DNA of 64,000 nucleotides from Pleurocapsa minor GSE-CHR-MK 17-07R (GCA_019359125.1 JAHHHY010000005.1:1-64000); one strand, 5' to 3'. Positions 54,686 to 63,130 are shown, counted from the stretch's first letter. Program-made: numbers and translations. Notes: a model not told the origin generated them from the sequence alone.

Positions 54686-55840
54686 ATGAAAATCCTCAAT
54701 CTGCTGTTTGCAACCTGGTATACCGGCCTGGGCGGCGGCGAGACGGCCCAGCTCTCGATGGCGGCCGCCCTCGACCCGGCGCGCTTCCGCGTGCATCTGC
54801 TCACGCCGCGTCTGGGCCAGATGACCGAGCGTTGGGAGGCCAACGGTTGGCCGCATCATCAGGTCGCGTTTCGCGGCGCATCGGCCTTTTTCATCCCGGC
54901 GCTCTGGGCGCGTTTCCCGGCAGTCGCCCGTTTCGAGGCCGTGATGCGCGCGCAGGCCATCGACGCCGTCTACAGCGATTATCACGCGCTGCCGTTCGCG
55001 CTGCCTGCCGCGCACAAACTAGGCCTGCCTGTCGTGTGGATGTGCCAGGGCGGCTGGTATCGCGCCCGGCCGTGGCAGTATGGCTTCTTCCGCCAGCCCG
55101 ACGCCGGCTTCGCAGTGTCAGACTTTGCACGGCGCGGCTTCCTGGGCGACCCACCCTTTATGCCCCTCGACAGCCTGCCGGTGCTGCCGCTCAGTGTGAA
55201 TACCGAGCGCTTTCACCCCGGCGTGGAAGGCCGTGAGCGTGTGCGGGCCGAATTTGGCATCGCGCCTGATGCGCCGGTGGCCACGCTGATCGCCCGCTTC
55301 CAGACAGTCAAAGGACATGAGGTGTTTCAGGCGGCGGCGCGGCGCATCGCCCAGGTCATGCCGGAAGCGCGCTTTCTGGTGGCGGGCGACAGCGTGCATG
55401 GTGTGGCCTCCGACAACGCCTACCGCGATAAAATCCTGGCCGACTGGCAGGCCGACCCGCTGCTGCGTGACCGTCTGACGTACATGGGCTTCCGGAGTGA
55501 TGTCGAGGCCATCATCGCGGCCAGCGATGTGATCGTGTGCAGCTCTTTCTTCGAGGGCTTCGGCGTGGCCCACTGCGAGGCGATGGCCTGCGCCCGTCCG
55601 GTCGTCAGCACACGCAAGGGAGGGCCGTCGGAAATCATGCGCGAGGGCGAGACCGGCTTCCTGGTGGATGTGGCCGACGATGCCGCGATTGCCGAGCGCG
55701 TGCTGACGCTGTTCCGCCAGCCAGAGCTGCGCGCCCGCATGGGCCATGCAGGGCGCGAGCGCGTCGTGGCAAATTACTCCTCGGCGGCGGTCGCTGCGCG
55801 CTTCGCTGAAACCATCGAGCGGCTGGTCAGCAAGGCATGA
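54686..55840 (+). CDS. Glycosyltransferase family 4 protein (GT-B fold)
   Basis: 384 residues. The N-terminal domain has LNLLFATWYTGLGGGETAQL, as in acceptor-binding halves of GT4 enzymes. The C-terminal donor domain has VATLIARFQTVKGHEVF and EGFGVAHCEAMACARPVVST, with the conserved E-x7-E pair. It transfers a sugar from a nucleotide-sugar to a lipid-linked or surface glycan; the sugar is unknown. It is the first of three glycosyltransferase genes in one direction. The start has no ribosome-binding site, and a -10 box lies just before it. Confidence 0.92.
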   Translation: MKILNLLFATWYTGLGGGETAQLSMAAALDPARFRVHLLTPRLGQMTERWEANGWPHHQVAFRGASAFFIPALWARFPAVARFEAVMRAQAIDAVYSDYHALPFALPAAHKLGLPVVWMCQGGWYRARPWQYGFFRQPDAGFAVSDFARRGFLGDPPFMPLDSLPVLPLSVNTERFHPGVEGRERVRAEFGIAPDAPVATLIARFQTVKGHEVFQAAARRIAQVMPEARFLVAGDSVHGVASDNAYRDKILADWQADPLLRDRLTYMGFRSDVEAIIAASDVIVCSSFFEGFGVAHCEAMACARPVVSTRKGGPSEIMREGETGFLVDVADDAAIAERVLTLFRQPELRARMGHAGRERVVANYSSAAVAARFAETIERLVSKA

Positions 55841-55846
55841 TATACT
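55838..55846 (+). promoter_or_regulatory. Extended -10 element (TGATATACT)
   Basis: The TGA stop codon of the first glycosyltransferase forms the TGn part, and TATACT follows at 55841-55846. The next ATG is at 55919. Confidence 0.45.
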
Positions 55847-55918
55847 GCGTGCCGAGAGAGTACACGGCGTGCCGAACCCGCTTGCTGAATCCGCCTGCTG
55901 AAGATCGCTGAATCCCCT

Positions 55919-57112
55919 ATGCACATCCTGATCGTGTCCCGCTGTACACCGTTTCCGCTGTATCTGGGTGACCGGCTGATCCTGTATCACCTGCTGCGTG
56001 AGCTGTCGGGGCGCGGGCACACGTTTGACCTGCTGGCCTTTGATGATCGGCCGGATATCCCCGACCAGCGCGGGCAGTATGCCGACTTCGTGGGGCACGC
56101 CGAAGTCTTTCGGGCGCCGCTGCGCTCAAACGGGACGCTGCTGGGGCGCATCGCCCTGCCATGGATGCGCTTTCCCAAAGCTGCCGAACGGGCCTGGTCG
56201 CCGGAGATGTGGCGCGCCATCGCAGCACGCCGCGCCGCGGTGACTTATGATGCGGCCTGGCTGTTTGGCGGCATCCACGTATACGAATTCGCGCGCGCGC
56301 TGGCCGGGCTGCCATGCATCATCACGCCCTACGAAAGCTATGCGCTGTACCTGAAGCGGGCGTCGCAGGCGGGGTCGCCGGGCGCAGGGGCGGCCGGTCT
56401 GGCGCGCTTTGCGGCAGGCAGCTACGAGGGCTTCATGTTCAGCAGATACCGGGCCGCCGTGGTCGTCAGTGAGCCGGACAGGGCGGAAATCCTGTCGCGC
56501 TGGCGCGGCGGAGACGTGCGCGTCATCCCCAACGGCATCGACCTGTCGGCCTTTCCGCCGCCGGATGACGCTCCGCGTGAGGATGGCCTGCTGCTATTCA
56601 CCGGCAACTACGAATACGGGCCCAACGTGGACGCCGCGCTGTCGCTGGCGCGGGATATCCTGCCGCGGGTACGCCAAAACTACCCCGCCGCGCATGTCGA
56701 GCTGGCCGGCCATGCCCCGCCGGAGTCGCTGCGCGCGCTGGCAGGCGAACAGGTGCGCGTGACCGGCCGCGTGCCGCGCATCCAGGACGCGCTGTATCGG
56801 GCGCCGGTGTATGTCTCACCGCTGCGCGTGGGCGCAGGCATCAAGAACAAGATTCTGGAGGCGATGGCGGCCGGCTGCGCGGTTGTGGCCACGCCGCTAA
56901 GCATGGATGGTATCGACGCGGCGCACGAGCAGCATGCCCTGATCGCCGAGCCTGACGCCATGCCGGAGGCCATCTCGCGGGTGCTGGCCGATGCTGCGCT
57001 GCGCGCCCGGTTGGCGAAAAATGCGCGTGCGCTGATTGAATCCCGCTACACCTGGGGCGTCGTCGCCACAGCCTATGAAAAACTGTTCGCGGAGGTTACG
57101 ATATCGCCATGA
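55919..57112 (+). CDS. Glycosyltransferase family 4 protein (sugar transferase)
   Basis: 397 residues, GT-B fold. It begins ILIVSRCTPFPLYLGDRLILYHLLREL, similar to the exosortase-associated sugar transferases (TIGR03087 type). The donor half has LLLFTGNYEYGPNVDAAL, HVELAGHAPPESL and VSPLRVGAGIKNKILEAMAAGCAVVATPL, with the E of the EAM region conserved. It probably adds a sugar to a surface polysaccharide. The gene overlaps the next by four bases (ATGA), so translation is coupled. Confidence 0.92.
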   Translation: MHILIVSRCTPFPLYLGDRLILYHLLRELSGRGHTFDLLAFDDRPDIPDQRGQYADFVGHAEVFRAPLRSNGTLLGRIALPWMRFPKAAERAWSPEMWRAIAARRAAVTYDAAWLFGGIHVYEFARALAGLPCIITPYESYALYLKRASQAGSPGAGAAGLARFAAGSYEGFMFSRYRAAVVVSEPDRAEILSRWRGGDVRVIPNGIDLSAFPPPDDAPREDGLLLFTGNYEYGPNVDAALSLARDILPRVRQNYPAAHVELAGHAPPESLRALAGEQVRVTGRVPRIQDALYRAPVYVSPLRVGAGIKNKILEAMAAGCAVVATPLSMDGIDAAHEQHALIAEPDAMPEAISRVLADAALRARLAKNARALIESRYTWGVVATAYEKLFAEVTISP

Positions 57113-57837
57113 CGACCTCCCCAGCCGCGCAGCCGCGCACCCTGATTATCATCCCGGCGCTGAACGAAGCCGACAGCATCGCGCATGTCATCGGCCTGAT
57201 TCGCCAGCATGTGCCGTGGGCCGATATCGCGGTCATCAACGATGGCAGCACCGACGAGACGGCGAATATCGCCCGCGCACATGGCGCCATCGTGCTCAGC
57301 CAGCCATACAACGTGGGCATCGGCACGGCGGTGCAGACCGGCTTCATGTATGCGGCGCGCCACGGCTATGAGGTCGCGGTGCAGAATGACGGCGACGGCC
57401 AGCACAACCCGGCCGAAATCCCGCTGCTGATCGCGCAGTTGCAGGCGCATCAGGCCGACCTGGTGATTGGCTCGCGCTATATCGAGGATCGCGGCTATGT
57501 CACACCGTGGTCGCGCCGCATCGGCATCGTCATCCTGGCGAAATTTATCTCGCTGCTCATGCGCCAGACATTTACCGACCCCACCAGCGGATTCCGCGCC
57601 AGCAGCCGCCGCACCATCGAGCTGTGCGCCCATACCTACCCGTTCGACTATCCGGAACCGGAAGCGATCGTGCTGCTGCGCCGCGCCGGCCTGAATGTGC
57701 GCGAAATCCCGGTGACGATGAATCCGCGCTACGGCGGCAAAAGCAGCATCACGCCATTCAAGAGCGCCTACTACATGGTGAAAGTCATCCTGGCGATTTT
57801 CATCGATATGCTGCGCGCGCGCCCGTCTGCCCCCTGA
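57109..57837 (+). CDS. Glycosyltransferase family 2 protein (DPM1-like)
   Basis: 242 residues, GT-A fold. LIIIPALNEADSIAHVI at the start, AVINDGSTDETANIARAHG, and the DXD-type region QNDGDGQHNP bind nucleotide-sugar and metal. FTDPTSGFRASSR is typical of polyprenyl-phosphate mannosyl/glucosyl synthases (DPM1-like), which load a sugar on undecaprenyl phosphate. There are no C-terminal membrane helices, as in the soluble DPM1 type. Its ATG overlaps the stop of the preceding gene. Confidence 0.93.
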   Translation: MTTSPAAQPRTLIIIPALNEADSIAHVIGLIRQHVPWADIAVINDGSTDETANIARAHGAIVLSQPYNVGIGTAVQTGFMYAARHGYEVAVQNDGDGQHNPAEIPLLIAQLQAHQADLVIGSRYIEDRGYVTPWSRRIGIVILAKFISLLMRQTFTDPTSGFRASSRRTIELCAHTYPFDYPEPEAIVLLRRAGLNVREIPVTMNPRYGGKSSITPFKSAYYMVKVILAIFIDMLRARPSAP

Positions 57838-58025
57838 AATCCCCTCGGCATCCTGCACAATCAGCGCGGGTATGCGCCCGGCGCGCTTCCCGCACGCACC
57901 GAAAATCCAGCGCATCCCCTGTCTAAAATAACCGAAGCCGGCCATTTTCCGCGTGAGCACGCGGGCCACCTGTGCACAATCACCCAAATTATGCGGGGTT
58001 CTTTGTTATTTCTGTCCATCTTTGT

Positions 58026-58033
58026 GCTACACT
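58026..58033 (+). promoter_or_regulatory. Promoter of the 45-residue protein gene
   Basis: TGC precedes TACACT (58028-58033), with a TTGTTA -35 box at 58003-58008 (19 bp spacing). The predicted start lies about 30 bases before the ATG at 58071. The 233 bp gap 57838-58070 otherwise shows nothing recognisable. Confidence 0.5.
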
Positions 58034-58070
58034 GCAACAATTGATTCGCATAGCACAGGCCAGTCACTTT

Positions 58071-58208
58071 ATGGACAAGCAGCGTACAGCCATCTGGGCA
58101 GCCCTCCTGATCATGATCGCCCTTTCCGCATTTATCGTGTTTGCGGACAACGGCACCAGTGTCGCCGCGACCGAAGCGGGCACTGCGATTGTGGAGCTGG
58201 TGCGCTAG
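58071..58208 (+). CDS. Small exported or membrane protein, 45 residues
   Basis: MDKQRTAIWAALLIMIALSA continues into a short hydrophobic stretch and ends with a polar, Thr/Ala/Glu-rich tail (NGTSVAATEAGTAIVELVR). It looks like a signal peptide or a single-pass helix with a tiny outer part. It has its own promoter and terminator, which argues that it is a real gene. Function unknown. The open frame extends 33 codons upstream, but this part crosses the promoter. Confidence 0.55.
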   Translation: MDKQRTAIWAALLIMIALSAFIVFADNGTSVAATEAGTAIVELVR

Positions 58209-58244
58209 CAGCATCCCCGCCTGAACAACCTAACCAGAACCATC

Positions 58245-58275
58245 GCCCTGACAGGAACGCCTGACAGGGCTTTTT
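58245..58275 (+). terminator. Intrinsic terminator after the 45-residue protein gene
   Basis: GCCCTGACAGG pairs with CCTGACAGGGC (one internal A-A mismatch) and is followed by TTTTTATTT. Confidence 0.8.
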
Positions 58276-58425
58276 ATTTATCGGTATCAGCAGGATGATC
58301 TCTCCCGCTGGCAGGAAGGTGCGAAACCCTATACAGTCGTGTCATAATAGGGGACAAATATCGGCACCTGTGAACAGCCCAGGCCGCGCCTGGCACACAC
58401 ACCCTTCATCCAGCGGAGACCTTTC

Positions 58426-59196
58426 ATGAAAAGACAGCCCGTCATCATCGTCGTGCTTATCGTCCTGGTGGCTTCAATTGTCCTGATCCTGTTGAACAGC
58501 ACCTCCTACATCAGCCTGAGCGGCACCGGCCAGTTGGACGTGGTCACCACGGCAGAGGCAGACGCGCCTACTGACATGCCCACCGAAGCGCCCACCGACG
58601 TACCGGCCACGGATGCGCCTACGGATGTACCGGCCACCGATGTCCCGACAGACGCTCCTGCGACCGACGCGCCGACTGAAGCACCGACGGACGTTCCCAC
58701 TGAAGTTCCGGCCACCGATGTGCCGACTGAGGTTCCGGCCACCGAAGCACCGACCGACGTGCCGCCGACGGATGTCCCCACCGAAGCGCCAACCGACGTG
58801 CCGGCAACCGCTACGCCGGCTCCGCGGACGATGATTCCCGAGGTCTCGCTGACGCCAGCCACGGCCACCAATACCCCGACGCGCACGCCGACGGTCACGC
58901 GCACCCCCACCCCCACGGTGGCCCCGGCCTCGGTCGGTGTGCAGCTCGTGTGCGATCGCCCGACGCCGTTTAACGTGCTGCGCCGCCTGAGCATCGAAGT
59001 CACGAACACCGGCGGGACGCGCCTGTCGGGCGTGCAGGTGCGCTGGACCGCCTCGATTGGCGGCGGTGGCGTGGCTTTCATCAACCTGAACCCCGGGCAG
59101 AGCACGTCCATTCGCGCGACGCTGGCCGCGGCCAATATCAGCGTGGTCGTGTCTGGCGGCGGACTGGAAAGCGTCACACAGACGACGTTCTGCTAA
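58426..59196 (+). CDS. Surface protein with Thr/Pro/Asp-rich repeat stalk
   Basis: 256 residues. An N-terminal helix (7-24: VIIVVLIVLVASIVLILL) anchors or exports the protein. Residues 45-128 are a degenerate repeat of the hexamer type DVPATD/APTDVP/TEVPAT, at DNA level a run of 18-base-like units between 58555 and 58815. After a TPT-rich bridge, residues 165-256 form a beta-rich domain (VGVQLVCDRPTPFNVLRRLSIEVTN, in part) with cysteines at 171 and 256. It could be a wall-spanning stalk with a small outer head. Partner unknown. The repeats are prone to length change. Confidence 0.8.
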   Translation: MKRQPVIIVVLIVLVASIVLILLNSTSYISLSGTGQLDVVTTAEADAPTDMPTEAPTDVPATDAPTDVPATDVPTDAPATDAPTEAPTDVPTEVPATDVPTEVPATEAPTDVPPTDVPTEAPTDVPATATPAPRTMIPEVSLTPATATNTPTRTPTVTRTPTPTVAPASVGVQLVCDRPTPFNVLRRLSIEVTNTGGTRLSGVQVRWTASIGGGGVAFINLNPGQSTSIRATLAAANISVVVSGGGLESVTQTTFC

Positions 59197-59230
59197 GGCA
59201 TTTGCAGTAATCCCACGATATCAGCGGCTT

Positions 59231-59259
59231 CGCAGAGGGCATAACGCATGCCCTCTGCG
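59231..59259. repeat. Perfect 12 bp hairpin upstream of the aminotransferase gene
   Basis: CGCAGAGGGCAT (59231-59242) pairs perfectly with ATGCCCTCTGCG (59248-59259) around AACGC. No T-run follows. It lies between two co-directional genes and could be a weak terminator or a leader structure. TATACT at 59289-59294 is a candidate -10 box for the downstream gene. Confidence 0.55.
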
Positions 59260-59349
59260 GGGCATCGCCAACCCCGCAGCATTCGCGTTATACTGTGCGC
59301 GCAATCAGCCTTTTATCCCTTAGACAATGTTTCCAGGATGACTCCCATC

Positions 59350-60621
59350 ATGCAGGCGCATTCGCTCGATCACCTTTCGCCCGTCTGGTCCCACCTGACC
59401 ACCATGCAGCCGGTGCGCGGTGAGGGCGCCTATCTGTATGATGGCGATGGCACGCGTTACCTCGACTTCACCAGCGGCATCGGCGTGACCAATACCGGTC
59501 ACAGCCACCCGCATGTGGTGAAGGCGATCCAGGAACAGGCGGCCAACCTGCTGCATGGTCAGATCAATATCGTGATTCCGCCGTCGGTGGCGCGCCTCAG
59601 CCACATGCTGGACGCCATCACCCCGTCGGCTATCGACTGCTTCTTCTTCTCCAACAGCGGCGCCGAGGCCACCGAAGGCGCGGTCAAACTGGCGCGCCAG
59701 GCCACCAAACGCCAGAACATCATCGTGTTTCAGGGCAGCTTCCACGGGCGCACCGCGCAGACGATGGCCATGACCACCAGCAAGACGGTCTATCGCGCTG
59801 GCTATCAGCCACTGCCGGGCGGCATCTTCGTCGCGCCGTTCCCGTACAGCTTCTACTATGGCTGGGACGAGGAAAAGACGGTCGACTGGTGCATCGAACA
59901 GCTGCACCTGCTGCTGAAAAGCCAGACCGCGCCGGAGGAAACGGCCGCCATCTTCATCGAGCCGGTGCTGGGCGAGGGCGGCTACGTGGCCGCGCCGGTC
60001 CGCTTCCTGCAGGCGCTGCGCGAGATCTGCACGCAGCATGGCATCATGCTCGTGATTGACGAGGTGCAGACGGGCTTCGGGCGCACGGGCAAAATGTTCG
60101 CCATCGAGTATGCCGACGTGCAGCCGGACATCCTGGTGATGGCCAAGGGGCTGGGCAGCGGCGTGCCCATCAGCGCGGTCGGCTCGAGCAAAGAATTCAT
60201 GTCACGCTGGACGACCGGCAGCCACGGCGGCACCTATGGCGGCAACGCGCTGGCGGCAGCGGCGGCCTGCGCGACCATCGAAGTCATGCAGGGCGAAGAC
60301 CTGCCCGGCAACGCGGCCCGCATGGGCGCCCAGCTGATGGACGGACTGAAGCAGATTCAGGCGGAATTCCCGGTCATCGGCGAGGTGCGCGGGAAAGGCC
60401 TGATGATCGGCATCGAGTTTGGCCGCACGGGCGCGCCCAACAAGGACGCCGCCAAAGTCCTGCAAAAGAAGGCGATGGCACACAACCTGCTGCTGCTGAC
60501 CTGCGGCAGCTACGAAAATACCATCCGCCTGATTCCCCCGCTGGTGATCAGCGAGGCGCAGGTGAACGACGCGCTGGGCATCCTGGCCGAAAGCGCGGCG
60601 TATGCGCAGGGTTATGCGTGA
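59350..60621 (+). CDS. gabT: Class III PLP aminotransferase, 4-aminobutyrate type
   Basis: About 423 residues. Class III landmarks are YLDFTSGIGVTNTGHSHP, FFFSNSGAEATEGAVKLAR (PLP phosphate), FHGRT, IEPVLGEGGY, LVIDEVQTGFGRTG and the PLP lysine in VMAKGLGSGVP. The pattern fits 4-aminobutyrate or related omega-aminotransferases, which transfer the amino group to 2-oxoglutarate or pyruvate. Starts at 59338 and 59350 are possible, and GGATGA fits the second. The last 120 bp (60502-60621), coding CGSYENTIRLIPPLVISEAQ onward, recur downstream at 63131-63250 and in part at 62284-62338. Polyamine or amino-acid catabolism is a likely role. Confidence 0.92.
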   Translation: MQAHSLDHLSPVWSHLTTMQPVRGEGAYLYDGDGTRYLDFTSGIGVTNTGHSHPHVVKAIQEQAANLLHGQINIVIPPSVARLSHMLDAITPSAIDCFFFSNSGAEATEGAVKLARQATKRQNIIVFQGSFHGRTAQTMAMTTSKTVYRAGYQPLPGGIFVAPFPYSFYYGWDEEKTVDWCIEQLHLLLKSQTAPEETAAIFIEPVLGEGGYVAAPVRFLQALREICTQHGIMLVIDEVQTGFGRTGKMFAIEYADVQPDILVMAKGLGSGVPISAVGSSKEFMSRWTTGSHGGTYGGNALAAAAACATIEVMQGEDLPGNAARMGAQLMDGLKQIQAEFPVIGEVRGKGLMIGIEFGRTGAPNKDAAKVLQKKAMAHNLLLLTCGSYENTIRLIPPLVISEAQVNDALGILAESAAYAQGYA

Positions 60622-60635
60622 GGGAGCGTCCTTCT

Positions 60636-62270
60636 ATGCGTCGAGCACTATTCGCGGTGATGACCTGGCTGTGTTTGAGTCTGCCCGCCTTCGCACAGGA
60701 TGCCCTGCCCGACCCAAATTGCCCTGACGCACCCGCGCCGCGTCTGGTGATCGGTGAGCGGGGACGTGTTTCCTCCGGCCAGTCCAATAACATACGCGAT
60801 CAGGCGGGGCTGAGCGGCGCGCGCATTGGCCAGATCCCCGGCGAACAGGAGTTTGCGGTGCTGGAAGGCCCCGTTTGCCTGGATGGTTTCAACTGGTGGC
60901 GCGTCGATTACAACGGCCTGATCGGCTGGATGGTCGAAGGACAGGGGAACACCTATTGGACAAGTCCGGTCGTGCTCGACGCGACTGTCGCCGTGATTGA
61001 TAACCCCTATCTGACGCCGGAGCACGCTGTCGCCAATCAGCTGGTAACCGGTGCCCAGGTTCGGGTGCAGACAGCCGATGGCACCGCGCTGGCGCTTTCT
61101 GCTGCCCCTGGCGCGGCCGCGGGATCGGACGCACTGGAAGACGGGGCGACGGTAACGCTGCTGGAAGGCGCGGGCGGTTGGTGGCGTGTCGAGGCCGAAG
61201 ACGGCCTCACCGGCTGGCTGCCGGAAGGCATGATGACCGGAAATCCGAGCCGTTTCCTGCCGATTATCGCGCCGCTGTGCCCCCACACGGAGAATCGACT
61301 CGCCTTCATCGTCGATGACGGCCAGACGGGGGAGAATCTCTACACGATCGGGGACGATGCCCGCCGCCTGTGCAACCTCACCTACGGCGTGCTGTCGGAC
61401 TACGAGTCCTTTGACTGGTCGCCGGATGGGCGTGCGCTCGTTTTCAGCGCGTCGCTCACGGGTGGCAATCCATGTCAGGCGCAGGCCTGCCCCAGTGCCG
61501 TGTACACCATCAGCGTCGATGGGCGCGACCTGCGCCGTTTGGGGGACGGCGCTGGCATCAGCAATGTCGCCTGGTCGCCGAATGGGACACAAATCGCTTT
61601 CTTTCAGCAGGGCGACGCGGCGAATACCAGCGACCTGCGCGTGATCAGCGCCGACGGCTCGGCTGACGTTCTCGTGCCGATGCCTGACGAGATCCTGTAC
61701 TCGCTGGTGCGCTGGTCGCCAGACGGGACGCACATCGCCATGGTCGCCACTATCGACCCGGCGGGCGGTTCCGATTTCCACCAGGTCATCATGCGGGTCG
61801 CGCTGGAGAGCGGCGCGGTTGAGACGCTTTTCACCTCAGACTGGCGGGTGCAAAGCCTGGACTGGTCGCCCGATGGGCAATCGCTGGCGGCGTCGGTTTA
61901 TATCGACGTTGGCCGCAACGTGCTGGCCGAAATCGACGCGGAGAGCGGCCAGTTCGAGGTGCTGTACTCGGAAGAGAATGCGGGCGCCGCGTATTCGCCC
62001 GATGGGACACAGCTGGCCTTCTGGCGCAGCGACATGCAGGCGCCGCGCTGGGTCGAGCGTCTGGACCTGGCGACGGGTGAGGTCACGCGGCTGGCGACGC
62101 TGCCGGGCGTCAACGGGCGCGGCGCGAGCTGGACAGCGGACAGCGCGTATGTGCTGGTCGATTCGGGCGGTGTGCTGCGTATCGATGCAGCAACCGGCGA
62201 ACTGCGCTCGCTGTTCCTCGGCGCGGTGGGGCTTGGCCAGCGTGCGATCCAGGTTCAGCCTGCGGGGTGA
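60636..62270 (+). CDS. Secreted protein with two SH3-like domains and a TolB/WD40 beta-propeller
   Basis: 544 residues. Signal peptide 1-20. Two SH3b-like domains (about 41-110 with NIRDQAGLSGARIGQIPG and GLIGWMVEG; about 140-200 with WWRVEAEDGLTGWLPEG). Residues 215-544 form a TolB-like propeller with repeated SPDG or SPNG signatures: FDWSPDGRALVFSASLTGG, VAWSPNGTQIAFFQQGD, RWSPDGTHIAMVATID, LDWSPDGQSLAASV and AYSPDGTQLAFWRSD. It is a probable envelope binding protein. The ATG at 60636 has GGGAG 9 bases upstream; a GTG at 60618 overlaps the gabT stop. It is flanked by gabT and a fragment of the gabT 3' end. Confidence 0.85.
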   Translation: MRRALFAVMTWLCLSLPAFAQDALPDPNCPDAPAPRLVIGERGRVSSGQSNNIRDQAGLSGARIGQIPGEQEFAVLEGPVCLDGFNWWRVDYNGLIGWMVEGQGNTYWTSPVVLDATVAVIDNPYLTPEHAVANQLVTGAQVRVQTADGTALALSAAPGAAAGSDALEDGATVTLLEGAGGWWRVEAEDGLTGWLPEGMMTGNPSRFLPIIAPLCPHTENRLAFIVDDGQTGENLYTIGDDARRLCNLTYGVLSDYESFDWSPDGRALVFSASLTGGNPCQAQACPSAVYTISVDGRDLRRLGDGAGISNVAWSPNGTQIAFFQQGDAANTSDLRVISADGSADVLVPMPDEILYSLVRWSPDGTHIAMVATIDPAGGSDFHQVIMRVALESGAVETLFTSDWRVQSLDWSPDGQSLAASVYIDVGRNVLAEIDAESGQFEVLYSEENAGAAYSPDGTQLAFWRSDMQAPRWVERLDLATGEVTRLATLPGVNGRGASWTADSAYVLVDSGGVLRIDAATGELRSLFLGAVGLGQRAIQVQPAG

Positions 62271-62283
62271 GGCGGGAGGGCGG

Positions 62284-62352
62284 CTGGTGATCAGCGAGGC
62301 GCAGGTGAATGACGCGCTGGGCATCCTGGCCGAAAGCGTGGTGGCATCGTGA
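62284..62352 (+). pseudogene. Partial duplicate of the gabT 3' end (copy B)
   Basis: The 55 bases at 62284-62338 are identical to part of 63151-63210 and differ from gabT at one base (AAT for AAC). They code LVISEAQVNDALGILAES in the same frame as GabT, then change to VVAS and stop at 62350-62352. After AAAGCG the flank TGGTGGCATCGTGA resembles the sequence that follows the gabT-like stop in copy C, so B looks like a deleted version of C. It has no start codon or ribosome-binding site of its own. Confidence 0.8.
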
Positions 62353-62436
62353 TCGCAGCGTTTTCGATGATAAAATGCTGATATAGCGCGTTGTCCTGCA
62401 AGGTATAACGCATAGCCGGTTGACTGGGTTACCACG

Positions 62437-62694
62437 ATGACAGACGCACCGCCTAAAACGATCAAAGATGTCGTTACCGACTTTCTCGGCTCGGCCCCAT
62501 CGCTGGCTGAGATTGCGGGATATCGCCTGCCGCAGGACCTTCAGGCACGCGCGCACTGGCTGCTGGACCGCAATCGTGCGGGCAGCCTGAGCGATGCCGA
62601 GCGTTCGGAGATGGAAGAATTCCGCCAGATTGACCATTTGCTGACGCTGGTTAAGGCCAAGGCGAACCTGAAGCTGAAGGCTCAGGCGCATTGA
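62437..62694 (+). CDS. Small helical protein paired with an HNH endonuclease gene
   Basis: 85 residues. The N-terminal half contains TIKDVVTDFLGSAPSLAEIAGYRLP, and the C-terminal half is a charged helix (LSDAERSEMEEFRQIDHLLTLV, in part) ending in KAKANLKLKAQAH. It looks like small proteins that sit directly in front of HNH nuclease genes in other bacteria, but I cannot name a family. The stop overlaps the TTG start of the nuclease (TTGA), so the two are translated together. A role as partner or antidote is possible (inference only). Confidence 0.7.
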   Translation: MTDAPPKTIKDVVTDFLGSAPSLAEIAGYRLPQDLQARAHWLLDRNRAGSLSDAERSEMEEFRQIDHLLTLVKAKANLKLKAQAH

Positions 62695-63125
62695 GCGAGA
62701 CGTACATTCCCGCCGCGCTTCGCCGCCTGGTCATCGAACGCGCTCAAGGCTGTTGTGAATACTGTCTGATGGGCGAAGGGGATCGATCCATCGACTTCGC
62801 CATCGATCATGTTATTGCCGAAAAGCACGGCGGAGAAACTGCCGAACACAACCTGTGCCTGAGTTGCTACTGGTGTAACAGCTATAAGGGCAGTGACCTG
62901 AGCTCAGTTGACTGGACTGCCGAAGGGCAAATCGTGCCACTTTTCAACCCGCGTCAGCAGTTATGGTCAGATCACTTTCGCCTGGAGGGTGCGCGCATTC
63001 AGGCGCTCACTGCTCAGGGACGCGTGACTGTGTATCTTCTGCGCCTGAATGCGGAAGAACGTTTGGAAGAGCGCGAACTGTTGTTGGCGCTTGGCAGCTA
63101 CCCATGTTCTTTGTTCAGCATATGA
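62691..63125 (+). CDS. HNH endonuclease
   Basis: 144 residues. A classic HNH core: CEYC zinc half-site, IDFAIDHVIAEKHGGETAEHN (in part) with the DH and N residues, then CLSCYWCNSYKGSD as the second zinc half-site. Such single-domain nucleases occur in mobile elements, in restriction-like systems and as free-standing genes. The start is TTG, overlapping the stop of the 85-residue gene. The C-terminal 60 residues (FNPRQQLWSDHFRLEG and on) are common in this HNH subgroup of cyanobacteria and Chloroflexota (from memory). It lies between copies B and C of the gabT 3' end. Confidence 0.88.
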   Translation: MSETYIPAALRRLVIERAQGCCEYCLMGEGDRSIDFAIDHVIAEKHGGETAEHNLCLSCYWCNSYKGSDLSSVDWTAEGQIVPLFNPRQQLWSDHFRLEGARIQALTAQGRVTVYLLRLNAEERLEERELLLALGSYPCSLFSI

Positions 63126-63130
63126 TTATT

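Noticed and set aside
57972-58070. Extension of the 45-residue protein upstream
   Set aside because: It would start inside or before the predicted promoter and adds a non-signal sequence.
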